A stretch of 64,000 nucleotides of DNA from Hahellaceae bacterium (GTDB lineage: Bacteria; Pseudomonadota; Gammaproteobacteria; Pseudomonadales; Oleiphilaceae): positions 124,001-188,000 of the forward strand of contig JADGDV010000002.1 in assembly GCA_016744695.1 (NCBI GenBank), written 5' to 3'. This document shows positions 44,501 to 53,538 of the stretch, in pieces (position 1 is the stretch's first letter; the number at the start of each line of letters is the position of its first letter). Under the pieces are notes generated by a model. The model saw only the letters and a program-made list of their open reading frames with translations, had not been told where the DNA came from and ran no database searches. Made by a program: the position numbers and the translations under genes.

Positions 44501-45865
44501 TTAATTGTTTTGATCGTTTGTTGTTAGTTTGTATTTATCAGTTAGGTTGTACAGAGTAGGGCGTGTGACACCCAGCAGGCGAGCTGTTTGCGCCATATTA
44601 TACTGTGCAGCCTGTAATGCATGTTGAATGGCTTGTTTTTCTGCAGTTTCGCGAACTTGCCTTAGGTTCAAAACTGAATCTGTGGTGTTGCACGGTTCGC
44701 TTAGCTCTAGGTCGCTGGCAGTAACGCGTTTACCTTCAGCCATTATTGCAGCACGCTTTACCTTATTGATCATCTCTCTAACATTACCAGGCCAGTGATG
44801 CTCACGAATAGCGCCCAACGCTTCTTCGGTAAAGGTAAGGTTATTTCTGTCTTGCTGTTTAGAGAAGTTATTAAGCAAAGATTGTGCAATTAGTACTGCG
44901 TCACCTTCTCTATCTTTCAAAGGAGGTATATCAAGTGTTATTTCACTGACTCGATAGTAAAGGTCTTCACGAAACCGAGATGATGAAATAAGCTCTTGTA
45001 CATCTTGGTGTGTCGCACAAACGACCCGTACATCAACAGGTATTTCTCTAACACCCCCGACTCGCTCAATTACACGCTCCTGAAGAAATCGGAGTAGCTT
45101 GGCCTGTAGTGCCATGGGCATATCACCTATTTCATCAAGAAATAGTGTGCCACCATCCGTTAGTTCAATTTTGCCTTTTTTCATTTGGTTTGCGCCGGTG
45201 AATGCGCCTTTTTCATAACCAAATAACTCACTTTCTAGAAGATTTTCAGGTATTGCTGCACAGTTAATAGCAGAGAATGCTTTGTCAGATCGGCCGCTTA
45301 GGTCATGTAGTGCTTTGGCGACCACTTCTTTACCGGTGCCCGTTTCACCTAGTATTAGGGTGGTGACATCTGCAGGGGCAATTTTTTCAACCGTTCTACA
45401 AATCTTTAACATCTGTGGGCTGTTTGCAATTAAGCCCTTAAGTGTTGATGAGTGTTGCGACTTGTTGAACTCGATATTTTCTTTTTCGAGTTCATATAAT
45501 CTGAATGCACGGTTTACTACAAACGATAGAATGTCTGCATCAAGTGGCTTCTGATAAAAGTCAGATGCGCCATTACCCACGGCTTTAACGGCATTTTCTT
45601 TTTCTTCTCGACCGGTGACTACAATAATTTTTGTATTGGGAGCGAGTTTTAATATTTCATCGAGTAGGGCGAAGCCTTCTGTTGCTCCACCAGGGTCTGG
45701 TGGGAGACCAAGGTCAAGTGTGACTACTTGAGGTTCTATACGCCTTAAAAGGGATAGGGCAGACTCTCTGTCATCTGCGACATGTACTTCGGTATCTTCA
45801 AAACACCAGCGCATTTGACTCTGAAGGCCTGGGTCATCTTCAATGATTAATAACTTTTTGTTCAC
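44501..45865 (-). CDS. prsR: PEP-CTERM-box response regulator PrsR (sigma-54 activator)
   Basis: The 454-residue protein has a receiver domain (1-120) with phospho-acceptor D51 in VVTLDLGLPP. The sigma-54-interacting AAA+ domain has Walker A GETGTGKE (173-180), GAFTGA (220-225) and LFLDEIGDMP. A Fis-type helix-turn-helix, MAQTARLLGVTRPTLYNLTDKY, closes the protein. It should activate -24/-12 promoters, such as the one at 38172, when phosphorylated by PrsK. The start is GTG with AAGGAAG 10 bases upstream. It is normally next to prsK, but a TA pair of opposite orientation lies between them here. A TTGAGT-17-TAAAAA element about 60 bp upstream may now drive it. Confidence 0.95.
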   Translation of the reverse strand: MNKKLLIIEDDPGLQSQMRWCFEDTEVHVADDRESALSLLRRIEPQVVTLDLGLPPDPGGATEGFALLDEILKLAPNTKIIVVTGREEKENAVKAVGNGASDFYQKPLDADILSFVVNRAFRLYELEKENIEFNKSQHSSTLKGLIANSPQMLKICRTVEKIAPADVTTLILGETGTGKEVVAKALHDLSGRSDKAFSAINCAAIPENLLESELFGYEKGAFTGANQMKKGKIELTDGGTLFLDEIGDMPMALQAKLLRFLQERVIERVGGVREIPVDVRVVCATHQDVQELISSSRFREDLYYRVSEITLDIPPLKDREGDAVLIAQSLLNNFSKQQDRNNLTFTEEALGAIREHHWPGNVREMINKVKRAAIMAEGKRVTASDLELSEPCNTTDSVLNLRQVRETAEKQAIQHALQAAQYNMAQTARLLGVTRPTLYNLTDKYKLTTNDQNN

Positions 45866-46153
45866 CGGGGTTCTACTTCCTTATTGGGTCTGGCGAGCTA
45901 TCTAGTAGCTTTTTTAAACTATAAAACAGTCATACTCAATAGAGAGTATAAATTAATCTCATATTTTTAAACACCTTCTACAATTAAATTTATATTGTAT
46001 TTTGGTCGCTACCTTGTTCTTCTCTGCTTACAGTTTGATGAGGAGTGTGGTTGCAATTTACTCTGTGTTTTTATACAGTATAAGTGTGAGTTGTTAACTA
46101 AATTTAGTGGCGCTCTTATGACTAAAATCGAGGGTTTAATTTATTGGTGGGAT
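45866..46153. other. Spacer between prsR and an inserted TA pair
   Basis: The 288-bp AT-rich stretch must hold the promoters of both prsR (minus strand) and the TA pair (plus strand). I see a weak minus-strand sigma-70-like pair and no hairpin terminator. An open frame from 45995 reads into the antitoxin gene but lacks coding character before 46154. Confidence 0.45.
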
Positions 46154-46369
46154 ATGAATATTAAGCAAGCCATTGAAATTACAAGAAATTTGAATTCAAA
46201 TGATAAAGCATTACTTGCTCATTGCTTAATATCATCACTAGAAACATCTCAAGATGTAGATGTTGATAATGCCTGGGCTGAACTATCTGAAAAAAGATAC
46301 TCTGAATTAGTGTCAGGAACTGTTGAGCCAGCCTCTTGGAACAGTATTAAAAAGTCTGTGAGACTTTAA
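46154..46369 (+). CDS. Addiction-module antitoxin (Unstab_antitox-like)
   Basis: The 71-residue protein starts MNIKQAIEITRNLNSNDKALLAHCLISSLE, the pattern of the short antitoxin family known as Unstab_antitox or TIGR02574. DNAWAELSEKRYSELVSG and a tail ending KKSVRL follow. I chose the ATG at 46154 from the family start; an open frame runs further up to 45995. The toxin gene begins 1 bp after the stop. The pair lies between prsR and prsK on the opposite strand. Confidence 0.82.
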   Translation: MNIKQAIEITRNLNSNDKALLAHCLISSLETSQDVDVDNAWAELSEKRYSELVSGTVEPASWNSIKKSVRL

Positions 46370-46370
46370 G

Positions 46371-46664
46371 TTGTTACAACTAGAATTTCACCCTGATGTT
46401 GCTTCTGAAATTAAGTCATCTTATATTTGGTACCAATCACAAGCTGAAGGGTTAGGTGAAGATTTACTTGAGGAGCTTGAGTCAGCTTTCGAAGCAATAG
46501 TCGAACTTCCTAAGACATGGCCATTATTTCAGAAAGAATTTAGGCGATATTTGTTATCTAAATTCCCGTTTTCTGTGATTTATCGTAAAAATGGCAATGT
46601 TATTTATATTGTTTCAGTTATGCATAATAGTAAAAAACCATATTATTGGTTACATCGCACATAA
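46371..46664 (+). CDS. ParE/RelE-type toxin
   Basis: The 97-residue protein has the ParE-like layout LEFHPDVASEIKSSYIWYQSQ, GLGEDLLEELESAFEAIVELPKTWPLF, then RRYLLSKFPFSVIYRKNGNVIYIVSVMHNSKKPYYW, with the C-terminal region typical of this group. Members poison gyrase or cut mRNA; which applies cannot be told. The start is TTG at 46371, one base after the antitoxin stop, consistent with translational coupling. It ends 17 bp before the convergent prsK stop codon. Confidence 0.83.
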   Translation: MLQLEFHPDVASEIKSSYIWYQSQAEGLGEDLLEELESAFEAIVELPKTWPLFQKEFRRYLLSKFPFSVIYRKNGNVIYIVSVMHNSKKPYYWLHRT

Positions 46665-46681
46665 ATATCCTGTTTTTTTAT

Positions 46682-48739
46682 CTATATCGTAGGTATTTTA
46701 ACGGTAAAACAGGAGCCAATAGATTGTTGGCTTGTGACATCAATAGCGCCTCCCATTTTTTTAATATATTCACGGCTTTGATAGGCGCCAATGCCCATGC
46801 CGGTTAAGCCCTTAGTACTTTCGAAGGGCTTGAATAATTGATTTTTGATGAATTCTTCACTCATTCCGCTGCCGGTATCTTGAATAAACAACATAGCAAA
46901 GCCTCGTGAGGTTTTAACAGAGATTGTCACTTCTCCGTCTTTGTCGGTTGCATCTTGTGCGTTTTGGATAATATGCCCAAGCACTGTACGCAGCTTTTCT
47001 TTATCGGCTTTAATGTAAACTTTGTCTTTAGGTTTAAATAATTGGGGTACAGGCAGGCTTTTTGTATGATGCTCTCTAACTGACGTTAGTAGCTCACCAA
47101 GCTCAATGTGTTCAGGTTCGTCATCTTCTACTTTACCCGGGGTTCTTATTTGTTTTAATAAGTAATCCATCTTCTGAACCGTGTGCTCTGTGGTTTTTAC
47201 CATGTCATCTACAAAAGCGGGGTTTGTTTTATGCTTGTCAGCATTTTTAACGAGTAATGAAAGTTGGGCTATGATGGTTTTTAAGTCATGTACCATAAAT
47301 GCGGATGTTCTATTAACCGCTTCAAACTGCTTAGACTCAGCTAATCGACTCTGACTTTGGCTTTGTGATAAATAACTTGATGCCTGACGTGCTACCACTT
47401 TTATAAGGTCGTAGTTTTCCCAGTTTAGATCCATGCGAGTATAAGGTCGGGCTACCAAAACTAGCCCCATAAGGTCGTTACCTATAAATAAGGGGATTAT
47501 TAACCAAGGGTCTGGGTTATTTAAAACAATATCTGGGATTTCTAATAAGTTATAAGTTGTTGGGTCATTAATGTATTCATTTAAGTTAATAATCCAGTCT
47601 TTTTCTTTAAAGTATTCAACTATATCGGCATTAGAATCAATGATGTCATGTTTTATAGCAGGGCTGTTTAAATAGCCTTTTACAGAGAAATTACCGTCAT
47701 CATTTTTACACCAAAGCACACCTGAGTTACTTTCTACAAGCTTGGCTAATATTCTGATAATGGTACTAGGAAGCTCAGACTCATTTGATGTAAAAGAAAG
47801 AGTTTTGGTACTCTTGAGCCACTCTTCTCTGTAGTCATATTTGTAGTGGAAAAAGTTTCGGCTTATAAAAACCATTAACTTAGCTCTTAATTTAGGTGAG
47901 CCAAGAAGTAATAATAAAATCGTTGCAGCAATAAAAAAGAATAAGATTTGAAGTGCATCACCCCAAGTGCCACCAAAGGCTTTTAGGTAGTAACCACCTA
48001 AAGATATTATCAATAAGTAGAGCCCCGCCATTACTAGGGAGCCGGTATAGAAAATAACTTGCCGTGATACTTGTACTTCTATTGGTTGTTTACGGCTGTT
48101 AATCATTGTTAATGCAATTAACGGAGCCACGACGACATTGATGGCTCCTCTGGAATCCCACATGGGAGTAGATATTTCTTGGAATAAAAATGCATCGGCA
48201 TACATAAGAAAGTCGTAGCCAAAAATAGAACCAATAGCGATCGATAAATACTTAATGCTTGAACGGCCAGATATATTGGCATTACGCCAGATTTGCTCAA
48301 GTAAAATAAGGCCTACCAACGATAACGCTATTTGGCCACCTAATAACACTTTGCCAGAAACCAGCGCTATCTCTGCGATCCCTTCAATTAACGTTGTTAT
48401 AAGCATTAATAGAAGAATGATCATTGATATAATGGATAAATAACGACGTGAGTTATCTATATTTGTGTTTGGTATAAAATGAATACCTAAGAGCGCATAT
48501 AGCACACCAAACCAACTGGCATTACGAAGTATTTCAAAGGAGTAGCGTACATAAAATGGAGGGCTTTGGTAATAAGACTGGTACGCTAGAATACCCAGCC
48601 ATAAACATGTCATAAGCGAGGCTAAGAACAGTGACCGGTCTGTATTTCGTCTTAAATAACTTTTTGCAATGAATGCAGAAACCAATAAATAAATACAGAA
48701 CCCGAAGAAATGACTGAGCGTTCCAAAGGGTAATTCCAT
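46682..48739 (-). CDS. prsK: XrtA/PEP-CTERM system histidine kinase PrsK
   Basis: The 685-residue membrane kinase has about eight membrane helices in residues 1-300, a GAF-like sensor region (about 320-455), then the phospho-acceptor His484 in FMVHDLKTIIAQLSLL. The ATPase domain has the N-box QNAQDATDKDGEV, the G1 box DTGSGM and the G2 box GMGIGAY. It is thought to phosphorylate PrsR and so switch on sigma-54 promoters of PEP-CTERM and polysaccharide genes. In other genomes prsK and prsR are adjacent; here a TA pair is between them, so separate transcription is likely. Confidence 0.95.
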   Translation of the reverse strand: MELPFGTLSHFFGFCIYLLVSAFIAKSYLRRNTDRSLFLASLMTCLWLGILAYQSYYQSPPFYVRYSFEILRNASWFGVLYALLGIHFIPNTNIDNSRRYLSIISMIILLLMLITTLIEGIAEIALVSGKVLLGGQIALSLVGLILLEQIWRNANISGRSSIKYLSIAIGSIFGYDFLMYADAFLFQEISTPMWDSRGAINVVVAPLIALTMINSRKQPIEVQVSRQVIFYTGSLVMAGLYLLIISLGGYYLKAFGGTWGDALQILFFFIAATILLLLLGSPKLRAKLMVFISRNFFHYKYDYREEWLKSTKTLSFTSNESELPSTIIRILAKLVESNSGVLWCKNDDGNFSVKGYLNSPAIKHDIIDSNADIVEYFKEKDWIINLNEYINDPTTYNLLEIPDIVLNNPDPWLIIPLFIGNDLMGLVLVARPYTRMDLNWENYDLIKVVARQASSYLSQSQSQSRLAESKQFEAVNRTSAFMVHDLKTIIAQLSLLVKNADKHKTNPAFVDDMVKTTEHTVQKMDYLLKQIRTPGKVEDDEPEHIELGELLTSVREHHTKSLPVPQLFKPKDKVYIKADKEKLRTVLGHIIQNAQDATDKDGEVTISVKTSRGFAMLFIQDTGSGMSEEFIKNQLFKPFESTKGLTGMGIGAYQSREYIKKMGGAIDVTSQQSIGSCFTVKIPTI

Positions 48740-48793
48740 AAATTTATAAGTCCTCTATACAATGCTGTAAATTGAAATAGGTCGTAAATAAAA

Positions 48794-48821
48794 CGTAGGT
48801 CAGATTAAAGCCTGACCTACG
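48794..48821 (-). terminator. Terminator of the epimerase/acyltransferase operon
   Basis: CGTAGGTCAG (48794-48803) pairs perfectly with CTGACCTACG (48812-48821). On the minus strand the stem is followed by TTTTATTTACG. It lies 22 bp after the stop of the minus-strand dehydrogenase/epimerase gene and isolates it from prsK. Confidence 0.85.
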
Positions 48822-48842
48822 AGTAATTCATTAACAGGGGTG

Positions 48843-49790
48843 TTAGTCACGGTTTTTCATTTCACGATAATATGCAAATATTTCCTTTAATGGTCGCTTC
48901 ACTTTAAACCCAAATGTTTGATTAAAGCTTCGGCCATCAATAACCACTGAATATTTAAAATAGTTAATTAAAAATAAGGGGAATATTTTTAAACCCATTA
49001 CTTTTGTTATGAGCTTGGGTAGCGCAGGAGGGATTGATGGTAATGGAATGCGCGAGCAGCCACTCAGTGTTAACGCCTCCTGGTAAGAAACCCAGTCTTC
49101 AGGTGCTACATTGTATATTCCTGACTTGTTTTTATCATAAGCCAGTACAATAGCATCTGCCATATCGTCTATGTGAATAAACTGCATTACAGGGGAGAAA
49201 CCGGCCAATACAGGGCCATGTTTACTTGATAACAATGAACTCATGGTGTTTTGAACACCTGGACCGACGATATTACAAGGTCGTAATATCGTAATGTTGA
49301 GGTCTCGATACTTCCATAAATATATATTAGCTAGGTTTTCGAGTTCCACAGAATCTATTAAATCCATGGTCAGCTCGGCCGCTTTTAATGGTGCCGTTTC
49401 ATCAATGAGTGCAGGGTTGTAAGCATTGGCACCATAAACATGAAAAGTCGAGAGAACAATAACCCGCTTAATATTATATTTGTGGCTTAACTCAAGTAGT
49501 TTTTGAGTGCCCAATACATTGGCATTGTAGCGACGCATTGGGGTTTCTTCACTGGATGTTATTCTGCCAAGATGAATAACACCATCAAACTCATATTTAC
49601 GAAATAGGTCTTCGAATACTCGCTTGTTGAAGTTAATCTGGTAGCTGGGTATATCATCGCTAATATAGGTGTGTTTACGAAAATCCACCGCTACGATTTG
49701 GTAATCATCTTTTAGTCGATTTATAACTTGCTGAGCAAGTGCGCCTGCGGCACCAGTGACTAATATTTTAGGTTTTTTATTTTTAATCAT
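48843..49790 (-). CDS. NAD-dependent epimerase/dehydratase (extended SDR)
   Basis: The 315-residue protein has the Rossmann motif VTGAAGALAQQV (about 11-22), VIHLGRITSSE (about 71-81), an active-site stretch STFHVYGANAYNP with Tyr, and LRPCNIVGP. The Lys of the usual YxxxK is not obvious, so the catalytic type is uncertain. Substrates of the family include nucleotide sugars and steroid-like compounds. Its start codon shares its first base with the end of the upstream acyltransferase gene, so the two are translationally coupled and may act on lipids or surface sugars. Confidence 0.82.
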   Translation of the reverse strand: MIKNKKPKILVTGAAGALAQQVINRLKDDYQIVAVDFRKHTYISDDIPSYQINFNKRVFEDLFRKYEFDGVIHLGRITSSEETPMRRYNANVLGTQKLLELSHKYNIKRVIVLSTFHVYGANAYNPALIDETAPLKAAELTMDLIDSVELENLANIYLWKYRDLNITILRPCNIVGPGVQNTMSSLLSSKHGPVLAGFSPVMQFIHIDDMADAIVLAYDKNKSGIYNVAPEDWVSYQEALTLSGCSRIPLPSIPPALPKLITKVMGLKIFPLFLINYFKYSVVIDGRSFNQTFGFKVKRPLKEIFAYYREMKNRD

Positions 49791-50605
49791 TAGAAAAGCC
49801 TTTTTCGGTCACTTAGCCCTTTATCAATCAGGTCACTTATTACTGATTTTACCTGCTCAACACGTCGGGTTATTTCTTCTTCCCTTACATCTTCACCATC
49901 GAACTTCATGGCTTGGCCAAAATTTAAGCGAACTTTAGCCGGTAGTACAACGGGTAAGGCAAGCGGGGCATAGGGTATGCCAAGCATTTTAGCTAAGGGT
50001 TTAATGTTGGCAATGGCCGGTATGGTTTCTTCGCAACCTACAACGCCCGCTGGAATAATAGTCGCGTTGTACTTCATGGCAAGATGCATAAAACCATTAC
50101 CAAAACGTTGTAACTGATAACGATCTTTATAGAGCTTACCTGAGCCTCGAATACCTTCGGGGAAGACGATAACCGCTTCGTCATTAGCTAACATTTTTGC
50201 GCAGTTAACAGGGTCACCCAACACGGCACCAATCTGGTTTAATAGGTTGCCTAAAAAAGGAATGGTAGGGAAAAAACGTTCAATCATGGCCCTTGGCATA
50301 CGGGGCTCTTTGTCTCTCGTGGCTAAGGCATAGGCGATTAATGTACCATCAATAGGTAGTTGCCCACTGTGATTCGCAATAATTAGAACAGGGCCTTTAG
50401 AAGGGATGTTTTCAATACCATCAGTTTTAACTCTGAAGTATTTGTTATAAACACCGCTATACAGAGTTAAAACCAGTCTGTTAGTTTCTGCGTTAAACCC
50501 CCATGGATCATAACCCAGAGAGCCAACAGGCTTTTGAATTTTTTTTAATTGCGCATCAAAGTCTTTTGATACGAACTTACCCTTGACGTAAGATTTTAGG
50601 CCCAT
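49790..50605 (-). CDS. PlsC-like phospholipid/glycerol acyltransferase
   Basis: The 271-residue protein has the acyltransferase motif NHSGQLPID (NH-x5-D in register, about 79-87) and the second motif FPEGIRGSGK (about 150-159), with PRAMIERFFP between them. It probably acylates a lysolipid or a related hydroxyl acceptor at the inner membrane. It begins the two-gene operon with the SDR gene, overlapping it by 1 bp, and that operon ends at the strong terminator at 48794. Confidence 0.87.
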   Translation of the reverse strand: MGLKSYVKGKFVSKDFDAQLKKIQKPVGSLGYDPWGFNAETNRLVLTLYSGVYNKYFRVKTDGIENIPSKGPVLIIANHSGQLPIDGTLIAYALATRDKEPRMPRAMIERFFPTIPFLGNLLNQIGAVLGDPVNCAKMLANDEAVIVFPEGIRGSGKLYKDRYQLQRFGNGFMHLAMKYNATIIPAGVVGCEETIPAIANIKPLAKMLGIPYAPLALPVVLPAKVRLNFGQAMKFDGEDVREEEITRRVEQVKSVISDLIDKGLSDRKRLF

Positions 50606-50691
50606 ATTCCCTTCACATCCTATAAATCAAATTATTATATTAGTTAAATTGATTATAACGATTTGCGGAGGGGGATACTAATGTTGATTTA

Positions 50692-50790
50692 AAAGAAAAA
50701 GCCCGATCACCTTGGGAAGTGATCGGGAAGAGTGTGAGTAGTATCCATCTAAGATTTTCTACTAGGCTGGTCGCAGGGTCATGCAAGCCA
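50692..50790 (-). ncRNA. Candidate small RNA ending in an intrinsic terminator
   Basis: On the minus strand a TATAAG box (50799-50794) precedes about 95 bases with internal pairing: AGTAG/CTACT around 50765-50739, and CTGG/CCAG further up. A terminator follows: CCCGATCAC (50702-50710) with GTGATCGGG (50719-50727), then TTTTTCTTTT. The hairpin lies 180 bp beyond the nearest minus-strand gene stop (50906), far for a simple terminator. The 300-bp gap otherwise has no gene. I do not recognise a named RNA family. It could instead be the 3' untranslated region of the gene at 50906. Confidence 0.42.
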
Positions 50791-50905
50791 GTCACTTATA
50801 AGTATCAACCAAAATTCTGTTTTTACAATGTGATTTTGTATGATTTTTAATCACATTTTTTCATAAAACAGGCAGATCTGTTCATTTAAAATTATAAAAA
50901 AGATT

Positions 50906-51781
50906 TTAATCAGGTTTGTTGCTATGTTCTGTATTGTTCGGGCTGTCTTCTTTCTGGCCGCTTAAATAATGACCCTCTTCGTAAGTTTTAAATTCAGACT
51001 CTCTACTCCATGGCATGAGCCTGTAGTGTGGTTTTCCGGTAGAGAAATCAACAAAAGGATATTTGATAATATCGAAGTAGGGTGAATAATCAAAATCACT
51101 GGGTGTACAGAGTTTTGGGTTGCGTCTGAATACCTTAACCTCATTGTGGTCGTCTCTTTTTACAAGAGGCAAAATAGGATACTGAATAGATGCAAATGCT
51201 TCCGCGAGCATGGTTGAACATACCGTTTTAGTTGCTGACCCAATATTATGTTGAAAAATACTTGATCGCCATCTTCTCGGCATAATCCACCAAGGAAAGA
51301 GAAAGCGAGCTAAATCGAATATTTGTCGAATATCATAGTCTGAGCCTAAGCGGCTTATCGCATAACTGACAACGCCCTGCCTATCTTTATAGGTAAGATC
51401 TCTTGGACGGCAAATTCGTAAATGGTCACGGTCATATAATGTAAGTGGTCTTATAATAGTCCCTTTGCCGAGTTCACTTTCGACAATTAACTGTACGTCT
51501 GGTTGGCCATCAAAAAAAGATTTAACCTTTTCTCTGCTCATTGGGTGGTCTATTTCATGTAGGCGTCCTAGATAAAGAGCAGCATGAGACCAGCGACTTT
51601 GGGTTAATAGCTTTATTACTTCACTGACTCGCGTTCTGCCTTCAACTAAAATCACATCACCGGGCTTAATTTCGTGTCGAACACGCTCAAAGTCGCTAAG
51701 TGGAATCTCTCTGGGTGGGTGTTCGCGATTTAGCCAATTAACAATGACTTCAATAAGAGAGTACTTGGCTCTCATTCCCAT
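50906..51781 (-). CDS. YiiX/YebB-like permuted papain-fold hydrolase
   Basis: The 291-residue protein has PGDVILVEGRTRVSEVIKLLTQSRWSHAALYLG (about 36-69, quoted in part from two motifs), the permuted NlpC/P60 order in which the catalytic His precedes the Cys. The Cys is probably in TVCSTMLAEAF (about 193-203). No signal peptide is visible, so it acts in the cytoplasm or at a membrane. Members are putative amidases or lipid-active hydrolases of unknown substrate. It stands alone, with a candidate small RNA or long 3' region downstream. Confidence 0.8.
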   Translation of the reverse strand: MGMRAKYSLIEVIVNWLNREHPPREIPLSDFERVRHEIKPGDVILVEGRTRVSEVIKLLTQSRWSHAALYLGRLHEIDHPMSREKVKSFFDGQPDVQLIVESELGKGTIIRPLTLYDRDHLRICRPRDLTYKDRQGVVSYAISRLGSDYDIRQIFDLARFLFPWWIMPRRWRSSIFQHNIGSATKTVCSTMLAEAFASIQYPILPLVKRDDHNEVKVFRRNPKLCTPSDFDYSPYFDIIKYPFVDFSTGKPHYRLMPWSRESEFKTYEEGHYLSGQKEDSPNNTEHSNKPD

Positions 51782-51984
51782 TAGTATTACCTTAATTTTA
51801 ATTATCTTTTAATGCTTACTGTTAAATTTATAGTTAAAAAAAGAGTGTTTAACCACCTTATTTTCGTTAAACGAGAAATAGTGAGTAATTTAAATCGCAT
51901 TATGAGTGTGAAAAATCATTCGTTCATTTAGAATAGGCTATAAGAGGTTAATTGTTGATAATAATGTTTGAGGTTTTGTTAGAT

Positions 51985-52398
51985 ATGTCAGATAAAGAAA
52001 ATATAAATGATATTCAGTCAGATGAAGTGTCTGAAGATAGTCAACTCTCTAACAAGATAAAAGATTCAGCACGTCAAATTTGGCTTGCTGGGCTAGGTGC
52101 ATATACTAAAGCAGAAGAAGATGCTGGCAAGATTTTTGAAAAGTTGGTTAAAGAAGGCGAAGAGATAGAGAACGTCACACGTGGTGTTGTTGAAAAGCGA
52201 ATTAAAGTCGTTGAAGACACTGTAGAGGGCGTGAAAGAAAAAGCGAATGGCACGATAGGTAAGCTAGAAAGCGTATTTGATCAGCGTGTTTCTAAAGCAC
52301 TGAATAAAATGGGCATTCCTAGTCGTGCAGAAATTAAAGACTTAGAAGCTCAAATTGCAGAATTAAAAGCACAGCTAAATGATTCTAAGAAAGCTTAA
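51985..52398 (+). CDS. Phasin family protein
   Basis: The 137-residue protein is nearly all helix. It has IKDSARQIWLAGLGAYTKAEEDAGKIFEKLV (about 25-55), the usual phasin opening, then a charged coiled coil ending DLEAQIAELKAQLND. It resembles the PhaI/PhaF N-terminal domain that coats polyhydroxyalkanoate granules. I chose the ATG at 51985, where similarity begins; the frame stays open to 51952. A TetR-type gene like phaD lies convergent 30 bp away, a pairing also seen in Pseudomonas. No polymerase gene is in the window. Confidence 0.82.
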   Translation: MSDKENINDIQSDEVSEDSQLSNKIKDSARQIWLAGLGAYTKAEEDAGKIFEKLVKEGEEIENVTRGVVEKRIKVVEDTVEGVKEKANGTIGKLESVFDQRVSKALNKMGIPSRAEIKDLEAQIAELKAQLNDSKKA

Positions 52399-52428
52399 AA
52401 ATTTCATTATGTAAAGTGGGGAGGCGGT

Positions 52429-53043
52429 TTAAAGGTAAGCCTCGCCCATTTCTTTAAGCTGCTCTCGTTCTTCTTCTCTCAAGTAAGGCAAAACCAAGGT
52501 CATTACCTGATAAACACCTTTGTTTAATGTGCTATCGCATTCTTTACCATCTACAACGGTTGAAAAGCTAATCCAGTAAGTGGCCGTTAGCACAATACTT
52601 TTACATAGAGTCTCAATTTCTTTGTCTGACGCATTAAGAATGCCTTGTTCAGCCAGATTTTTACAGATTTTCTCAGATGCTTTTGTCTTCTTATTGATGA
52701 TTTTTCTAAACCGATTAGCAAGCTTGTCGTGTCTGGATAAAACATTCACTAAATCTTGATATAGAAACTGATAGCGAGCAATGACTTCAAATATTAAATG
52801 AAGAAATAGCCACTGATCTTCTCCTGTAAGGCTGGTCTCTGGCACTTCTAGAATTTCACCGATTTCTTTTTCGTACCAGTTGAAAAGCTCACTGAGGATC
52901 TCCGTTTTATTTTTGAAATGGTAATAAAGGTTACCAGGGCTGATATCCATTTCATCGGCGATTTGAAGTGTTGTAACATTAGGCTCACCGCATTCATTAA
53001 ATAATGCAAGTGTTGTAAATAGTATACGCTCACGGGTTTTCAT
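52429..53043 (-). CDS. TetR-family regulator, PhaD-like
   Basis: The 204-residue protein has an N-terminal TetR helix-turn-helix: TRERILFTTLALFNECG and PNVTTLQIADEMDISPGNLYYHFKNK (about 21-46). The remainder is the helical ligand-binding part. In Pseudomonas the similar PhaD activates phasin and polyhydroxyalkanoate genes in response to fatty acyl derivatives. The convergent phasin gene supports that reading but does not prove it. A TTGACC element lies 30 bp upstream of the ATG. Confidence 0.85.
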   Translation of the reverse strand: MKTRERILFTTLALFNECGEPNVTTLQIADEMDISPGNLYYHFKNKTEILSELFNWYEKEIGEILEVPETSLTGEDQWLFLHLIFEVIARYQFLYQDLVNVLSRHDKLANRFRKIINKKTKASEKICKNLAEQGILNASDKEIETLCKSIVLTATYWISFSTVVDGKECDSTLNKGVYQVMTLVLPYLREEEREQLKEMGEAYL

Positions 53044-53280
53044 TATTTTCCATACGTGTTGTAACGGTCAAACTATAGTACCCTTTTTGAAATACCTAAC
53101 ACAAAAGAAGATGTGTGAAGTAGTAGTAAGTTCTAACGAGTCATATAACTAATTGCTTTGAGTGTAGCTTGCAATTACTTCGTTATAAATAAATATTATA
53201 GCTATATCATGCTGTATGCTATATTTATATAACACAAGTGGTGGTATATGTTGTATTATTGGCAGGCAAAAGGAGATTGC

Positions 53281-53538
53281 ATGCAAATCCAATGGTCAAG
53301 AAAAGCATTAAAGCAATTATTAAAGCTAAAAAATAAGTTGATTCAAAAGCAGATAAAAGATGCCGTTGCAAATCAGTTACCTTCATTCAGGCAATCAAGC
53401 AATGTGCTACCTTTGAATAATCATCAGTATCAATATCGCCTGAAAGTTGGCCGTTATAGAGTGTTTTTCAATTGCTTAGAAGATATTCAAGTAGTCGCAA
53501 TAGAAGAGGTGAAAAAAAGAGATGAACGTACCTACTAA
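53281..53538 (+). CDS. RelE-like toxin
   Basis: The 85-residue basic protein begins MQIQWSRKALKQLLKLKNKL. Its core strands are YQYRLKVGRYRVFFNCLEDIQVVAIEEVKKRDERTY, a RelE-fold ending without the usual C-terminal Tyr/His block, followed only by Arg-Thr-Tyr. The ATG at 53281 has AAGGAG 6 bases upstream. A longer frame from 53248 is less likely. It overlaps the antitoxin gene by 17 bp, so the toxin is first and the two are coupled. The region before it has short inverted repeats (TATAGC/GCTATA near 53199-53225) that may be an operator. Confidence 0.85.
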   Translation: MQIQWSRKALKQLLKLKNKLIQKQIKDAVANQLPSFRQSSNVLPLNNHQYQYRLKVGRYRVFFNCLEDIQVVAIEEVKKRDERTY

